DNA of 64,000 nucleotides from Onthophagus taurus (lineage: Eukaryota; Arthropoda; Insecta; Coleoptera; Scarabaeidae): NCBI RefSeq assembly GCF_036711975.1, contig NC_091968.1:24847001-24911000 (forward strand), written 5' to 3'. The position numbers and the translations under genes were made by a program. Within the stretch, counting starts at the first letter, position 1. Every line of letters starts with the position of its first letter. A model generated the notes under the pieces. The model did no database searches, was not told the DNA's origin, and saw nothing but the letters and a program-made list of their open reading frames with translations. Shown in pieces: positions 45,301 to 56,500 of this stretch.

Positions 45301-46904
45301 GGCAAATATTAAGACATTTCATAAAAATTACGAAAATGTCAAAATGACATTGACATTTCAAACCGGAAGTTGCTTATATCTCGAGTAATATTGGAATTAA
45401 ACGTATCATGTTTGGACTCATTTTAAAGGATTTTTCACGACGATTACAAATATGTCAAAATTGAGGTTGACATTTTAAACCTGAAGTTAGTTATTATATA
45501 ATACACAAATGGACAACTTCATGGTGTTCTTTCATGATTCTTTATTAAAAAAAAAAACGTTAAAATGAGTCCAAACAAGATGGACTTACCTCAAAAAACA
45601 AAAAAGTTAGAATAAAAAACATTAAATCCGAAGTTAGCAACAATGAAGATAGCAATTTAATTTTTAAATATTAATACCAACCTTAATTTTTAATTTTTTT
45701 TTATTATATTTTTGTTTTTGTGACTAATATTAAGACATTTTATAAAAATTAAGAATATGTCAAAACGACATTGACATTTCAAACCGGAAGTTGCTTATAT
45801 CTCGAGTAATATTGGAATTAAACGTATCATGTTTGGACTCATTTTAAAGGATTTTTCACGACGATTACAAATATGTCAAAATTGACGTTGACATTCTTCA
45901 CCGGAAGTTGACCATAACTTCACTAATATTGGAGATAAATGTGTCATGTTTGTACTCATTTTAAAGGATTTTTAATGAAGATTACAAATATCAAATATGT
46001 CAAAATTGAGGTTGACATTTTAAACCTGAAGTTAGTTATTATATAATACACAAATGGACAACTTCATGGTGTTCTTTCATGATTCTTTATTAAAAAAAAA
46101 ACGTTAAAATGAGTCCAAACAAGATGGACTTACCTCAAAAAACAAAAAAGTTAGAATAAAAAACATTAAATCCGAAGTTAGCAACAATGAAGATAGCAAT
46201 TTAATTTTTAAATATTAATACCAACCTTAATTTTTAATTTTTTTTTATTATATTTTTGTTTTTGTGACAAATATTAAGATCGTTTATAAAAATTAAGAAT
46301 ATGTCAAAATGATATTGACATTCTTAACCGGAAGTTGACCACAACTTCATTAATATTGAAGATAAATATGTCGTGTTTGTACTCATTTTAAAGGATTTTT
46401 AATGAAGATTACAAGTATGTCAAAATTGAGGTTGATATTTTAAGCCTGAAGTTAGTTGTCATATAATAGAAGTTTTATAATGTTTTTTATAATTTTTTAG
46501 CACTTTCTAAAGGTTTGACATTAAAAAAACGTAAACAAATTCCTTTTTTCGTATGATTTAAGCATAAATTAATTAATTTTCTTAAAAAAACATGACGTTT
46601 CATAAAATTGACATTTAATTTTGACAAATTGTTGTGAAGTTAGTTACAGTTAGCATTGAATTTGTGTCACATTGACGTTTAAACATTAGTTCTAGTTTTA
46701 GTCCAACAAAAATATGCAACATAGTGATATCTTATGCTAACTAATCACCATTGTCACTAGAACTAACATTAAACTTAGAAACATTCGCTAAACCCGATAC
46801 TGATTGAAAATAAAATCGTCGATTTTTAAGCCATAAATATTAATAATAGAACAAAATGATCTACTTACCGGAGTTTTTAAGCAAAATCTTTGAAGATTAT
46901 TCAT
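39394..46904 (-). CDS. ACADSB: Short/branched-chain acyl-CoA dehydrogenase, copy 1
   Basis: Six exons join in phase: 46869-46904, 44676-44787, 44516-44616, 44087-44464, 43727-44035 and 39394-39705, giving 415 residues. N-terminus [18 protein letters not shown] fits mitochondrial import. Motifs: [50 protein letters not shown] (FAD/acyl contact), [50 protein letters not shown] and [10 protein letters not shown] with the catalytic glutamate. The enzyme oxidises 2-methylbutyryl-CoA and related acyl-CoAs in isoleucine breakdown, passing electrons to ETF. Paralogue of copy 2. Introns hold a satellite and a transposon relic (39.7-43.7 kb) and foldback repeats (44.8-46.5 kb). The poly(A) signal overlaps the stop (CAATAAATAAAT). 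Confidence 0.92.
39780..39970. repeat. MITE-like family C, partial copy
   Basis: Contains CATGACGTTTCATAAAATTG, GTTGTGAAGTTGGTTACAG and GGAATCAATTTCA in the family C order. It lies at the 3' side of the last ACADSB copy 1 intron. Confidence 0.65.
40292..43560 (+). mobile_element. Fragments of an unclassified repetitive protein-coding element, split by a satellite
   Basis: The left part (40292-40740) encodes [10 protein letters not shown], then words like LGSRLKDWN and [20 protein letters not shown] in order. The right part (43250-43560) encodes [20 protein letters not shown] and [18 protein letters not shown] recall both as halves of a protein family found in many copies in arthropod genomes, but do not know its class. 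The copy is broken in many places and interrupted by the satellite array. Confidence 0.5.
40860..43015. repeat. Satellite S2, array a: ~362-bp dimers of ~181-bp monomers, ACADSB copy 1 intron
   Basis: AAGCCGTTTTGAAAAATC recurs near 40977, 41340, 41703, 42064, 42609 and 42968. The sister monomer, with ACCAACCCGTTTTGAAAAAT, falls about 181-184 bp after each. So the higher-order unit is about 362 bp, with one extra half unit near 42.3-42.6 kb. The left entry (40845-40965: ACAACTTTATTTATATCA, CAATACGATATATAAAAT) also occurs at 58728-58830, left of array c. Short frames here (e.g. 42599-42859) are repeat noise. Confidence 0.92.
44830..46480. repeat. Foldback elements (family A), three units, ACADSB copy 1 intron 1
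   Basis: Units near 44990-45500, 45560-46040 and 46100-46460 with the usual arms and centre. The second and third share a nearly identical join (GGACAACTTCATGGTGTTC, then a poly-A run, then ACGTTAAAATGAGTCC), so they arose by recent local duplication. A CTAGAAC-rich stretch (44830-44960) precedes them. Confidence 0.85.
46490..46690. repeat. MITE-like family C, partial copy
   Basis: Carries CGTAAACAAATTCCTTTTTT, CATGACGTTTCATAAAATTG and TTGTTGTGAAGTTAGTTAC. It abuts the end of the foldback block and is followed by a CTAGAAC-type stretch at 46690-46800. Confidence 0.65.
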
Positions 46905-47307
46905 TTTCTTAGGTTATTTTTGTGTTATTTTCAAGCCGAAGTGAAACAAATAAAATTTTTGGTTGTATAATCGTCCAATTACACCTTAAAAAGATTTACT
47001 TATCTTTAAAAAGTTGCAAAGATCAAAGCAGAATGATTTGGATTATTTTTAATAATCAAGTTTCGCTGTACATTGCAATGGTGGGGAGTTAAGTTAACTT
47101 ATACTTTGACCCTCAAACTTAACCTCACTTTTTGTTGCGCTTCAAATATTAAATAAAAATTTTGTTAATAGATGGCGCCACAATATTAATCAAAAATTAT
47201 TTTTTATTAATTTTATTGCATACAAAAAAATAGCATACATTTTAATTATTTTCAATTAATCTTAAGTATTAATTTTTTCTTATAAAATCTAATATAAAAA
47301 TAATTGC
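46905..47307. promoter_or_regulatory. Spacer between tandem ACADSB genes (copy 1 promoter region)
   Basis: About 400 bp holding the 5' region of copy 1 and the 3' end of copy 2, both on the minus strand. It contains TAGATGGCGC at 47169-47178 (plus strand), a CTCF-like core between the two paralogues. No TATA box is evident. Confidence 0.4.
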
Positions 47308-50300
47308 TTATTTGTATTCCTTTTCGATCATTTTAGCAATCGTAGATAATTGCATATTAGTAGTGCCTTCATAAATGCTCCCGATTTTACAATCTCTATA
47401 ATATTTCTCTTGGATAAAATCTTTAGTGAATCCAACTCCGCCCATCCAATCAATACATTTAATCGTAACCCTTTGAGCTACTTCCGAAGCGTAATATTTA
47501 GCCATAGCGGCCTCTTTAATGAACGGTTTTCCAGCTTCTTTTAGTCGGGCGGCGTTGTACGTTAATAATCGAGCCGATTCAATTTGAGTAGCAATATCGG
47601 CAATTTGATGTTGCATCCCTTGGAAGCTAAAAATGTTTTGGCCAAATTGTTGACGTTCCAGCGTGTAAGGAATCGTCGCGTCAAAACATCCTTGGGATAA
47701 ACCCAACATTTGAGCTGCAATTCCAATTCTTCCTTCGTTCAAAACGGAGATTGAAATTTTATAACCTTGCCCGAATTCGCCGAGCATATTAGACTCAGGT
47801 ATACGAACATTATCGAATGTTAACATACAAGTTCCCGAACAACAAATTCCCAATTTATTTTCTGGTTTGTTTACGGTAAAACCCGGGGTGTCTCTGTCAA
47901 CGATGAAACAAGTTATTCCTTTGTAACCCTTAAAAAAAATTAAATTAATTAGAATTAATTTTAACGCGGATTAAAGAAACTTACAGCTGATGGATTTGCG
48001 TTAGCGAAAACTAAGAAAACTCCTGCTAAATCGGAATTAGATATCCACATTTTACTTCCGTTTAAAACCCAATCTTTTCCATCTTTTTTTGCGGTCGTTT
48101 TTAAAGCGAAAGCGTCTGATCCCGACGATGGCTCCGTTAATGCGAAACTTGCTACCTAAAATTTAAAAAGAATTAACCTAAAAATGTTAAAATGTCAAAA
48201 TTCAAAATTAATTGTAACTAACTTCACTTGTAAACAAAAAAAATTAATTTATTTTTGTAATTAATCATTAATTATTATTGCTATTGCATTAAAATTAATG
48301 AGAATAAATATTATTCATGCGGAAAATACTAATTTATTAACAACAAATTATCGATCGGGTGAGAGCCACGTGTTTCTAATGAGATGACCTTCAACGATGT
48401 TCGTTTATAAGTTCTAGTTGAAAATTTAGATTTAAACTATTTTTGAACCGCTCGCGACCGAGTCACGTTATTTTCGTTGGGGTTCATAGGTTTTTCTGTA
48501 CAAACAGAAAACGCTAAATTTAATATTTACTTTTCGTTCGGAACACATTTCATCTTATCTCACATAACACTTAAAAGTTTAAAAACGTTTTGTTTCACCT
48601 ACTTTGCGATAATAAAACAGAATTTTAGATTACAAAATATAACATTTAACATAATTTTTTAGTACTTACCATATCGGTAGCCATCCTTGGCAAATACTTT
48701 TCCTTTTGCTCTTTTGTACCGTAATTTTGCATCACCGGATTTGATAGAGTGTTATGGATGTCTACTAAAGCTCCAACTCCGGCACAAGCTTTCGAAATTT
48801 CTTCAACAACTTGAACGGCGGTCATAAAATTACAACCAGATCCGCCGTATTCGTTATCAATTTCAATTCCCATTAGCTGAAATATAAATATGTATTACAA
48901 TTAAACATTTTTGGATATTAATTATATTAAATCATTTTAAATCCTTGCTTAAATCCTCAAGAAACTGAGATAAGTTAATAATCTGACATAACGCTTGACA
49001 ATTTAAATGTCACTTTGACAGGTGATGCTGCTCATTAATAGATGGCGCTTATTTGTTTACATCATTAAAAGCATTATTTAATTAAATTAATTAATTATAT
49101 TAAGCTTGTTATTTGAACTCTGCCTACGAGGAAGTATGGGTGGATTGAGTATAAATAAATTAATTGAGTATAATAAAATAGTTGACGACGCGGCACGAAA
49201 AAGGACTTGATTCTAAAAATCACTCAGATTAGGCTTCTGGAATGTGACAACCATGAACAATAAGGATTAAGAAGTGATGCAACACATCAAAAAGATTACT
49301 AGTATAAATTAAGTAGAAAATTGGACTTAAGATAGATCTCTGAGGAACGCCAGACAACACAACAGCCTCATCAGACCAGTCACCACCAAAAGAAACTCTC
49401 TAATGATTCATTAAGTAATGTTGCAGAACAAGAACCGTGGCCCTGCCAATATTCCTTCCTTTAATAACAGTTTCAATAACTTCCAAATCGTATCCGTACC
49501 CATAACTGCTCAATAAAGTAAAGAACCTCATTCATCACCACCTCAACACCGTTATCCATCCCTAACATAAATGCCAACATCTCCAACAGTACGCGTTATT
49601 CGACTTGTAAAAAAATGAAAGCAGTGCTTGATACAAAATAAGGAATAATCATTTCCAGGATATAGCCAAGTCTCTGCCAAGACAAAGACATCGACGCTTC
49701 AGCAAGAATTAAGTCCTTTGTCGCAGCAAAGTGAGCAGGCTCATATATAGCATTCATAGCAGAGAAAGGCTAACTCATTAAAAAAAACTACAAGTTCTAG
49801 GAATTTAGATTAGTTCTACTTTTAGTTCAATAAAAATATACAACAATCTATTACCAAATAATAATTAAAACTCAAAGAGAAAGATGTTCAAAAGTGTCCA
49901 GAAGCTTACTAATGGTCTCTATAATTATTAAAAAGTGTTTGAACGCTTTTTAGACAGTTATAAAGATTTCCAGAACATTTTTAAAGATGTCCAGAAACTT
50001 TATGTTGTTACAGAACTGTCGCTGTTATCACTTTCGATTGTTAATTAAAGTATCCTCTTTTAAATGCAACAAGCCGTGTTGAAAAATCACTTTTAGTTCT
50101 TGAGAAAAAAATTTTTGAAATGATTGAGAATTTTTTCGAATTTTGCAATTTTCGCCGATTAAGTTTTAAAAATTCGTATAAAATCCATTTCTTGGAATAT
50201 GAGTATGAAAAGTTCCCAAAGTGTTAATAAAAGTGTCTTCTTTCCAATAAACCAACTCGTTTTGAAAAATAATTTTTAGTTTTTGAGAAAACAATATTTG

Positions 50301-52822
50301 AAGTTTTGATCAAATTTTTGATGATGCAGTTTTTGCCGATTAAGTTTTAAAAATTCGTATAAAATCCAGTTTTTGGAATATAAGTTCGAAAATTTTCCAA
50401 AATGTTAATAAAAGTGTGCTCTTTCCAATGAACCAACCCGCTTTGAAAAATAACTTTTAGTTTTTGAGAAAACAATATTTGAAGTTTTGATAAAATTTTC
50501 GATATTGCAATTTTCATCGATAATTTTCAAAATTCGCTATAAAATTTATTTCTTGAGGAATCCTTGTGGAAATATCACCAACTATTAATTAAAGTATCCC
50601 CTTTTTAATGCAAAAAGCCGTTTTGAAAAATCCCTTTCAGTTCTTGAGAAATAAATTTTTGAAATGATCGACAATTTTTTGGAATGTAGCAATTTTTGCC
50701 GATTAAGTTTTAAAAATTCGTATAAAATCCAATTCTTGGAATATGAGTTTGAAAATTTCCCAAAATGTTAATAAAAGTGTGCTCTTTCCAATGAACCGAC
50801 CCGTTTTGAAAAATAACATTTAGTTTTTGAGAAAACAATATTTGAAGTTTTGATAAAATTTTCGACGTTGCAATTTTCATTGATAATTTTCAAAATTCGC
50901 TATAAAATTACTTTATTGAAGGATCCTTGTGGAAATATCACCAATTATTAATTAAAGTATTCTCTTTTTAATGCAAAAAGTCGTTTTGAAACATCACTTT
51001 TAGTTTTTGAGAAAAAAATTTTTGAAGTGATCGACAATTTTTTCGAATTTTGCATATTTCGCCGATTAAGTTTTAAAAATTCATATAAAATCCATTTCTT
51101 GGAATATGAGTATGAAAATTTCCCAAAGTGTTAATAAAAGTGTCCTCTTTCCAATGAACCAACCCGTTTTGAAAAATAATTTTTAGATTTTGAGAAAACA
51201 ATATTTGAAGTTTCGATCAAATTTTTGATGTTGCAGTTTTTGCCGATTAAGTTTTAAAAATTCGTATAAAATCCAGTTCTTGGAATATAACTTCGAAAAT
51301 TTCCCAAAGTGTTAATGAAAGTGTCCTCTTTCCAATGAACCAACCCGCTTTGAAAAATAACTTTTAGTTTTTGAGAAAACAATATTTGAAGTTTTGACAA
51401 AATTTTCGATGTTGCAATTTCCATCGATAATTTTCAAAATTCGCTATAAAATTCATTTCTTGAAGGATCGTTGTGGAAATATCACCAATTATTAATTAAA
51501 TTGTCCTCTTTTTAATGCAACAAGCCGTTTTGAAAAATCGCTTTTAGTTTTTGAGAAATACATTTTTGAAATGATCGACAATTTTTTCGAATTTTGCAAT
51601 TTTCGCCGATTAAGTTTTAAAAATTCGTATAAAATCCATTTCTTGGAATATGAGTTTGAAAATTTCCCAAAGTGTTAATGAAAGTGTCCTCTTTCCAATC
51701 AACCAACCCGTTTTGAAAAATAATTTTTAGTTTTTGAGAAAACAATATTTGAAGTTTTGATCAAATTTTTGATGTTGCAATTTTCATCGATAACTTTGAA
51801 AATTCGCTATAAAATTCATGTCTTGAAGGATCCTCCTTAAAGAAGAAGAGATTTAAGCTTAATTACCATTTGATTTGTTCTTAATAAATTTACAAAAAGA
51901 GTACCAAAAAAAATTGAATTGTGTATTATTAAGTGTAAAGGTCTTTGTTATCTTATAAACGATGACTTGACATATTAATTTAATTTTTCTGTAAGATTCG
52001 TTTTATTTATTTACTTTTTTTTAAATCGAATTAGAACTTTTATGGGTGTTTATCTGAAATTCTAAAAATTGATATCATAATCTTTGGATCTTTTTATCAA
52101 GTAAAACGTTAATTGACAATCTTTAAATGTTTGAAGAATCAATTTTAAAAGTATTTCTCTTAAACTAAAAATAAATATTAATAAAACATTCTTATCACGC
52201 TATCTTTAACTGCTCAACGTAACGTTTACTTTTTCAAGGTCAAAACAATAACTACTAAAATTATAAAAATTTTTCTTTTTTAAAAGGAAATTTTTAACTT
52301 TTACTCTTTGCACCTTTGAATTTAACTTTTTCAGGGGCATTTACGTCCGTGAAATACTTTGGACTTGATCCAATCTAACTTTTTTCGTCTTCACTAAACA
52401 AGTCGTTAAAATTTTTTTAATTTAAACTTACCCCGTTATCAAATAACATTTTAAGAACTTCCGGTTTGATTTTGTGATTATTTTCCATTTCCCTCACGTG
52501 AGGAGCAATCTGTTCCTTTGCTAATCTAGAAACTAAATAGAAAATGTTAAAAATGCTTTTAAATCGTCTTTTTTGTTATAATCACCAGTTTCCTTCATCA
52601 TTTGCTCATCATCGCTTAAAAACGTTACCGGTAAATGACCGGAAACGGCAGCTTCGGTGGATTGGAATTGTTTCGACGTTGTTAAAAAATTTCGGGCACA
52701 TCTTGTAGCAATCGAGGAGGATCCCTAAATAATAAAATTAAAACATATGGATAACTTTTTAGAGGCGAATTCTTTATCTTCAAACTTACTTTATGCGTTA
52801 AAATATGCCTGAAACTATTCAT
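47308..52822 (-). CDS. ACADSB: Short/branched-chain acyl-CoA dehydrogenase, copy 2
   Basis: Six exons join in phase: 52790-52822, 52586-52724, 52432-52532, 48670-48876, 47985-48155 and 47308-47928, giving 423 residues. N-terminus [19 protein letters not shown], then a basic leader typical of mitochondrial import. Motifs: [100 protein letters not shown] and [10 protein letters not shown] with the catalytic glutamate. Same reaction class as copy 1; sequence differences may reflect different acyl-chain preference. Intron placement differs: copy 2 splits at M|VASFAL, where copy 1 is continuous, and lacks the FQ|G split of copy 1. The 3.6-kb third intron holds a LINE relic and satellite S2. Confidence 0.92.
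49039..49048 (+). promoter_or_regulatory. TAGATGGCGC word
   Basis: A perfect TAGATGGCGC in ACADSB copy 2 intron 3, about 160 bp upstream of exon 4 in the gene's direction. It belongs to the recurrent CTCF-like set. Confidence 0.3.
49230..49790 (-). mobile_element. Jockey-like LINE fragment
   Basis: The minus strand shows [17 protein letters not shown] (endonuclease domain with its catalytic Glu, about 49630-49710), then the reverse-transcriptase block [19 protein letters not shown] (about 49300-49370). The regions between are deleted and frames are broken. It lies in ACADSB copy 2 intron 3, in sense orientation to the gene. Confidence 0.75.
50035..51840. repeat. Satellite S2, array b, ACADSB copy 2 intron 3
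   Basis: Same two alternating ~181-bp monomers as array a, in the same orientation: AAGCCGTTTTGAAAAATC and ACCAACCCGTTTTGAAAAAT with TGAGAAAACAATATTTGAAG. Roughly ten monomers. It starts sharply near 50040 in TTAATTAAAGTATCCTC, as array c does. Confidence 0.92.
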
Positions 52823-53295
52823 TTTTGAAATAAAAATTTTTTGAAACGTTCTTCGCGAAAATCTGATGATGAACTGAAGCTGAATAAATCTTTATCTAAG
52901 TCTAAGCGGTGCTGTTGAAAAGTTTTTTCCATCTCTATCTCAACAACAAGGTCATTAAGCCCACTTTAAAGCCGGTTTTCTATAAATTGAAAGTGGGGAT
53001 TTATTTTTGAATCGAATTTTTTGTAATAATTAATGCATTATTACAAAAAATTAATTTTTTAATTAAAAATTTCATCTCAATTAATTAATTAATCCGATGA
53101 AGTAAAAATTAATTTTGTAAAATAAGTGTTATATTAATTAATTAATCATTAATTTCGCCCAATTTTAATAATTAAATCTCAAAATTAATTAAATTTGTAA
53201 TTTTATAAAAAAAAATTAAATTTAGTTACTTTTCATTTTAAATTTTTTTTAGGTTGGTAACACAATCAATTTTCATCAACCGCAACTAACTTAAC
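52823..53295. promoter_or_regulatory. Divergent promoter region ACADSB copy 2 / RpL26
   Basis: About 470 bp, very AT-rich, with runs of TTAATTAATTAA. It must contain the promoters of both divergent genes. No TATA box is evident near the RpL26 start. Confidence 0.45.
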
Positions 53296-53330
53296 TCTCT
53301 TTCCGTTTTTCGTGTGTGTTGTTGCTGTCG
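53296..53330 (+). promoter_or_regulatory. 5'-TOP leader, non-coding exon 1 of RpL26
   Basis: CTCTCTTTCCGTTTTTCG is a pyrimidine-rich start expected of ribosomal protein mRNAs, which are translated under TOR/LARP1 control. The exon ends at a GTCG|GTAAGG donor and rejoins at 53543 (TTTTTTAG acceptor). Confidence 0.7.
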
Positions 53331-53566
53331 GTAAGGAATCTTTAAATCTTAAATCCTCAATCATCCTCAATTTAAACTCAAAAAACAACATCAAATTATC
53401 CTTAAATCATCAATATCGACCCCTTACGATTAAAATCCCCCCGCATTTTAATTATAATCATTAATTTTTGATGAAAAATCGAAAACAACATAACCTCAAA
53501 TTTCCATGTTAGTTGACATTTCTACATTAATTTCTTTTTTAGGAGCACCAAAGCAACTTCATCAAG

Positions 53567-56500
53567 ATGAAACTTAATAAATTAGTGTCCTCATCGCGTA
53601 GTAAAAATAGGAAGCGTCATTTCACCGCTCCTTCGCATGTTAGACGCACTTTGATGTCATCGCCTTTATCAAAGGAATTGAGACAAAAGTACAATGTTAG
53701 AAGTATGCCGATTAGAAAAGACGATGAAGTACAGGTAAGTTAATATACAGTGATACAATAAAAACCAAAGAAAATGATATCTCAGTTTCTGAAATGCAAT
53801 TTGATGAAATTTTTAAACTAAGGATATTAGAAGTTTATACTTAGTCATGAAAAATTTTCATACAGGCCAGAAATTCGTATTTATGAATAAAATAAACGTT
53901 TATTTATTGTTATGAAACATTTTAGATATTTTCAAGGATTAATAATGATTTCAAATTAAAATATGTACTTGTAATAAGAATTAAAAAAGATAACAATGAT
54001 AAATTATGTACTTTTTTTGATCACACAAAAGTGTTTGCATCATCTTGGTCTACCTTTCTGCTCTAATACAATTTTGCATCAACAGTACATCAATATTTTC
54101 TCCCACTTTTTCAAAATTTTATCTCATAAATGATAAAATCAATTTCATCCCATAAATGTTCTATGGGGTTTTGATCAGGCGACTTAGGTGAGAAATATAA
54201 TTGGTTTGGAACATTATACAACAATCATTCCTTAACTATCTTCATTGAATGTTTAGGATTATTAAGATCATCTGTAATGTTAATTGTGAAACATTAAATT
54301 AAGTTATGATTATTATCCAACTCCAAAATGTAGTTTATGGTCTGTAAAAATGCACAATGTAGTCAGTTTAGCGTTTTTAACCTAAAAGGATAAACTGTTC
54401 CAATGTCCAATGTGTATTTTAAACACTGACCAAAAGGCCATTCTATTTATTTTTTTTTTTCACTCATCTTCAGTAAGTTGAAGGACAATCCTTTCACCTA
54501 ATCCATAATCTTGAAATTTTTCTTCTGTTTCAGGAGATTTTCTTTATGTAACCTTTCTTATCTGCTAAGCACCAAAGCTTATAACCCCTTTTTATGGGCT
54601 TCATGGGATTGAATTGCTTCATACTTAATAATAAACTGGGAAATTGATGATTAACTGTTTCAAAATTGTATGATAAACATGCAGATATGATAAAATCTCC
54701 TGAAACCTGTTATGGGCCATTATTCCTATGACAAGTGGTACACCCAAGTCTTCAGCATAACTCCAGACGAGTTTATAGCTTAGCAAACTGTGATAATTCA
54801 TTAAGAAATTTATGCCAAGCAAACACAGCAACCCTTCCTCTTTCAAATTTAGCGTTTTATTCCTTTGGGTGACGCACAAATTAGTTTGAAAAGTAATATC
54901 TTTCACACAGTTACCCATCAGTGTTAGAAAATAATCTGTAGGATTATTGCAAGTTGCAAAAGTATCGGCAATTATTTCCTATGGATAATTGTATCCTGGA
55001 ATTTTAGTTTGTTTTTCTAGTTTTCTCTATTTTCTATCAATTTCTGCCTTGTTCTTCTTCTTGGGCCCTTATTTGTACTACTTCAGTGTCACTTTCCAAT
55101 TTTTTAATTAACTTCAGTAGTTTATATCTCAAGAACTAAGAGTGATATTGGTTATTGGTGATAATTCCATAATAATTTCCCAAGAAATCGATTTTCCAGG
55201 AATTTTTAAAGTTACTCAAAGAGATTTCTAATTAACTCCATAATTTATATCTCAAGATCTAAGAGTGATATTTCAAAACGGACTTGATCACTGGAAAGTG
55301 GATGCTTCAATTGGTTATTGGTGATAATTCCATAACAATTTCCCAAGAAATCGATTTTCCAGGAATTTTTAAAGTTACTCAAAGCACGGTTAAGATTTCT
55401 AATTAACTCCAGTAATTTATATCTTAAGAACTAAAAGTGATATTTCAAAACGGACTTGATCACTGGAAAATAGATGCTTTAATTAGTAATTGGTGATAAT
55501 TCCATAACAATTTCCCAAGAAATCGATTTTCCAGGAATTTTTAAAGTTAACCAAAGAGATTTCTAATTAACTCCATAATTTATATCTCAAGAACAAAGAG
55601 TGATATTTCAAAACGGACTTGATCACTGGAAAGTAGATGCTTTAATTAGTAATTGGTAATAATTTCCCAAGAAATCGATTTTTCAGTAATTTTTAAAGTT
55701 ACTCAAAGAGAGTTCTAATTAACTCCATAATTTATATCTCAAGAACTAAGAGTGATATTTCAAAACGGACTTGATTACTGGAAGGTAGATGCTTTAATTA
55801 GTAATTGGTGATAATTCCATAACAATTTCCCAAGAAATCGATTTTTCAGGAATTTTTAAAGTTATTCAAAGCACGGTTAAGATTTTTAATTAACTCCAGT
55901 AATTTATATCTCAAGAACTAAGAGTGATATTTCAAAACGGACTTGATCACTGGAAAGTAGATGCTTTAATTAGTAATTGGTGATAATTCCATAACTATTT
56001 CCCAAGAAATCGATTTTTCAGGAATTTTTAAAGTTACTCAAAGAGAGTTCTAATTAACTCCATAATTTATATCTCAAGAACTAAGAGTGATATTTCAAAA
56101 CGGACTTGATCACTGGAAAATAGATGCTTTAATTAGTAATTGGTGATAATTCCATAACAATTTCCCAAGAAATCGATTTTCCAGGAATTTTTAAAGTTAC
56201 TCAAAGAGAGTTCTAATTAACTCCATAATTTATATCTCAAGAACTAAGAGTGATATTTCAAAACGGACTTGATCACTGGAAAGTAGATGCTTTAATTAGT
56301 AATTGGTGATAATTCCATAACAATTTCCCAAGAAATCGATTTTTCAGTAATTTTTAAAGTTACTCAAAGCACGGTTAAGATTTCTAATTAATTCCAGTAA
56401 TTTATATCTCAAGAACTAAGAGCGATATTTCAAAACGGACTTGATCACTGGAAAGTAGATGCTTTAATTAGTAATTGGTGATAATTCCATAACAATTTCC

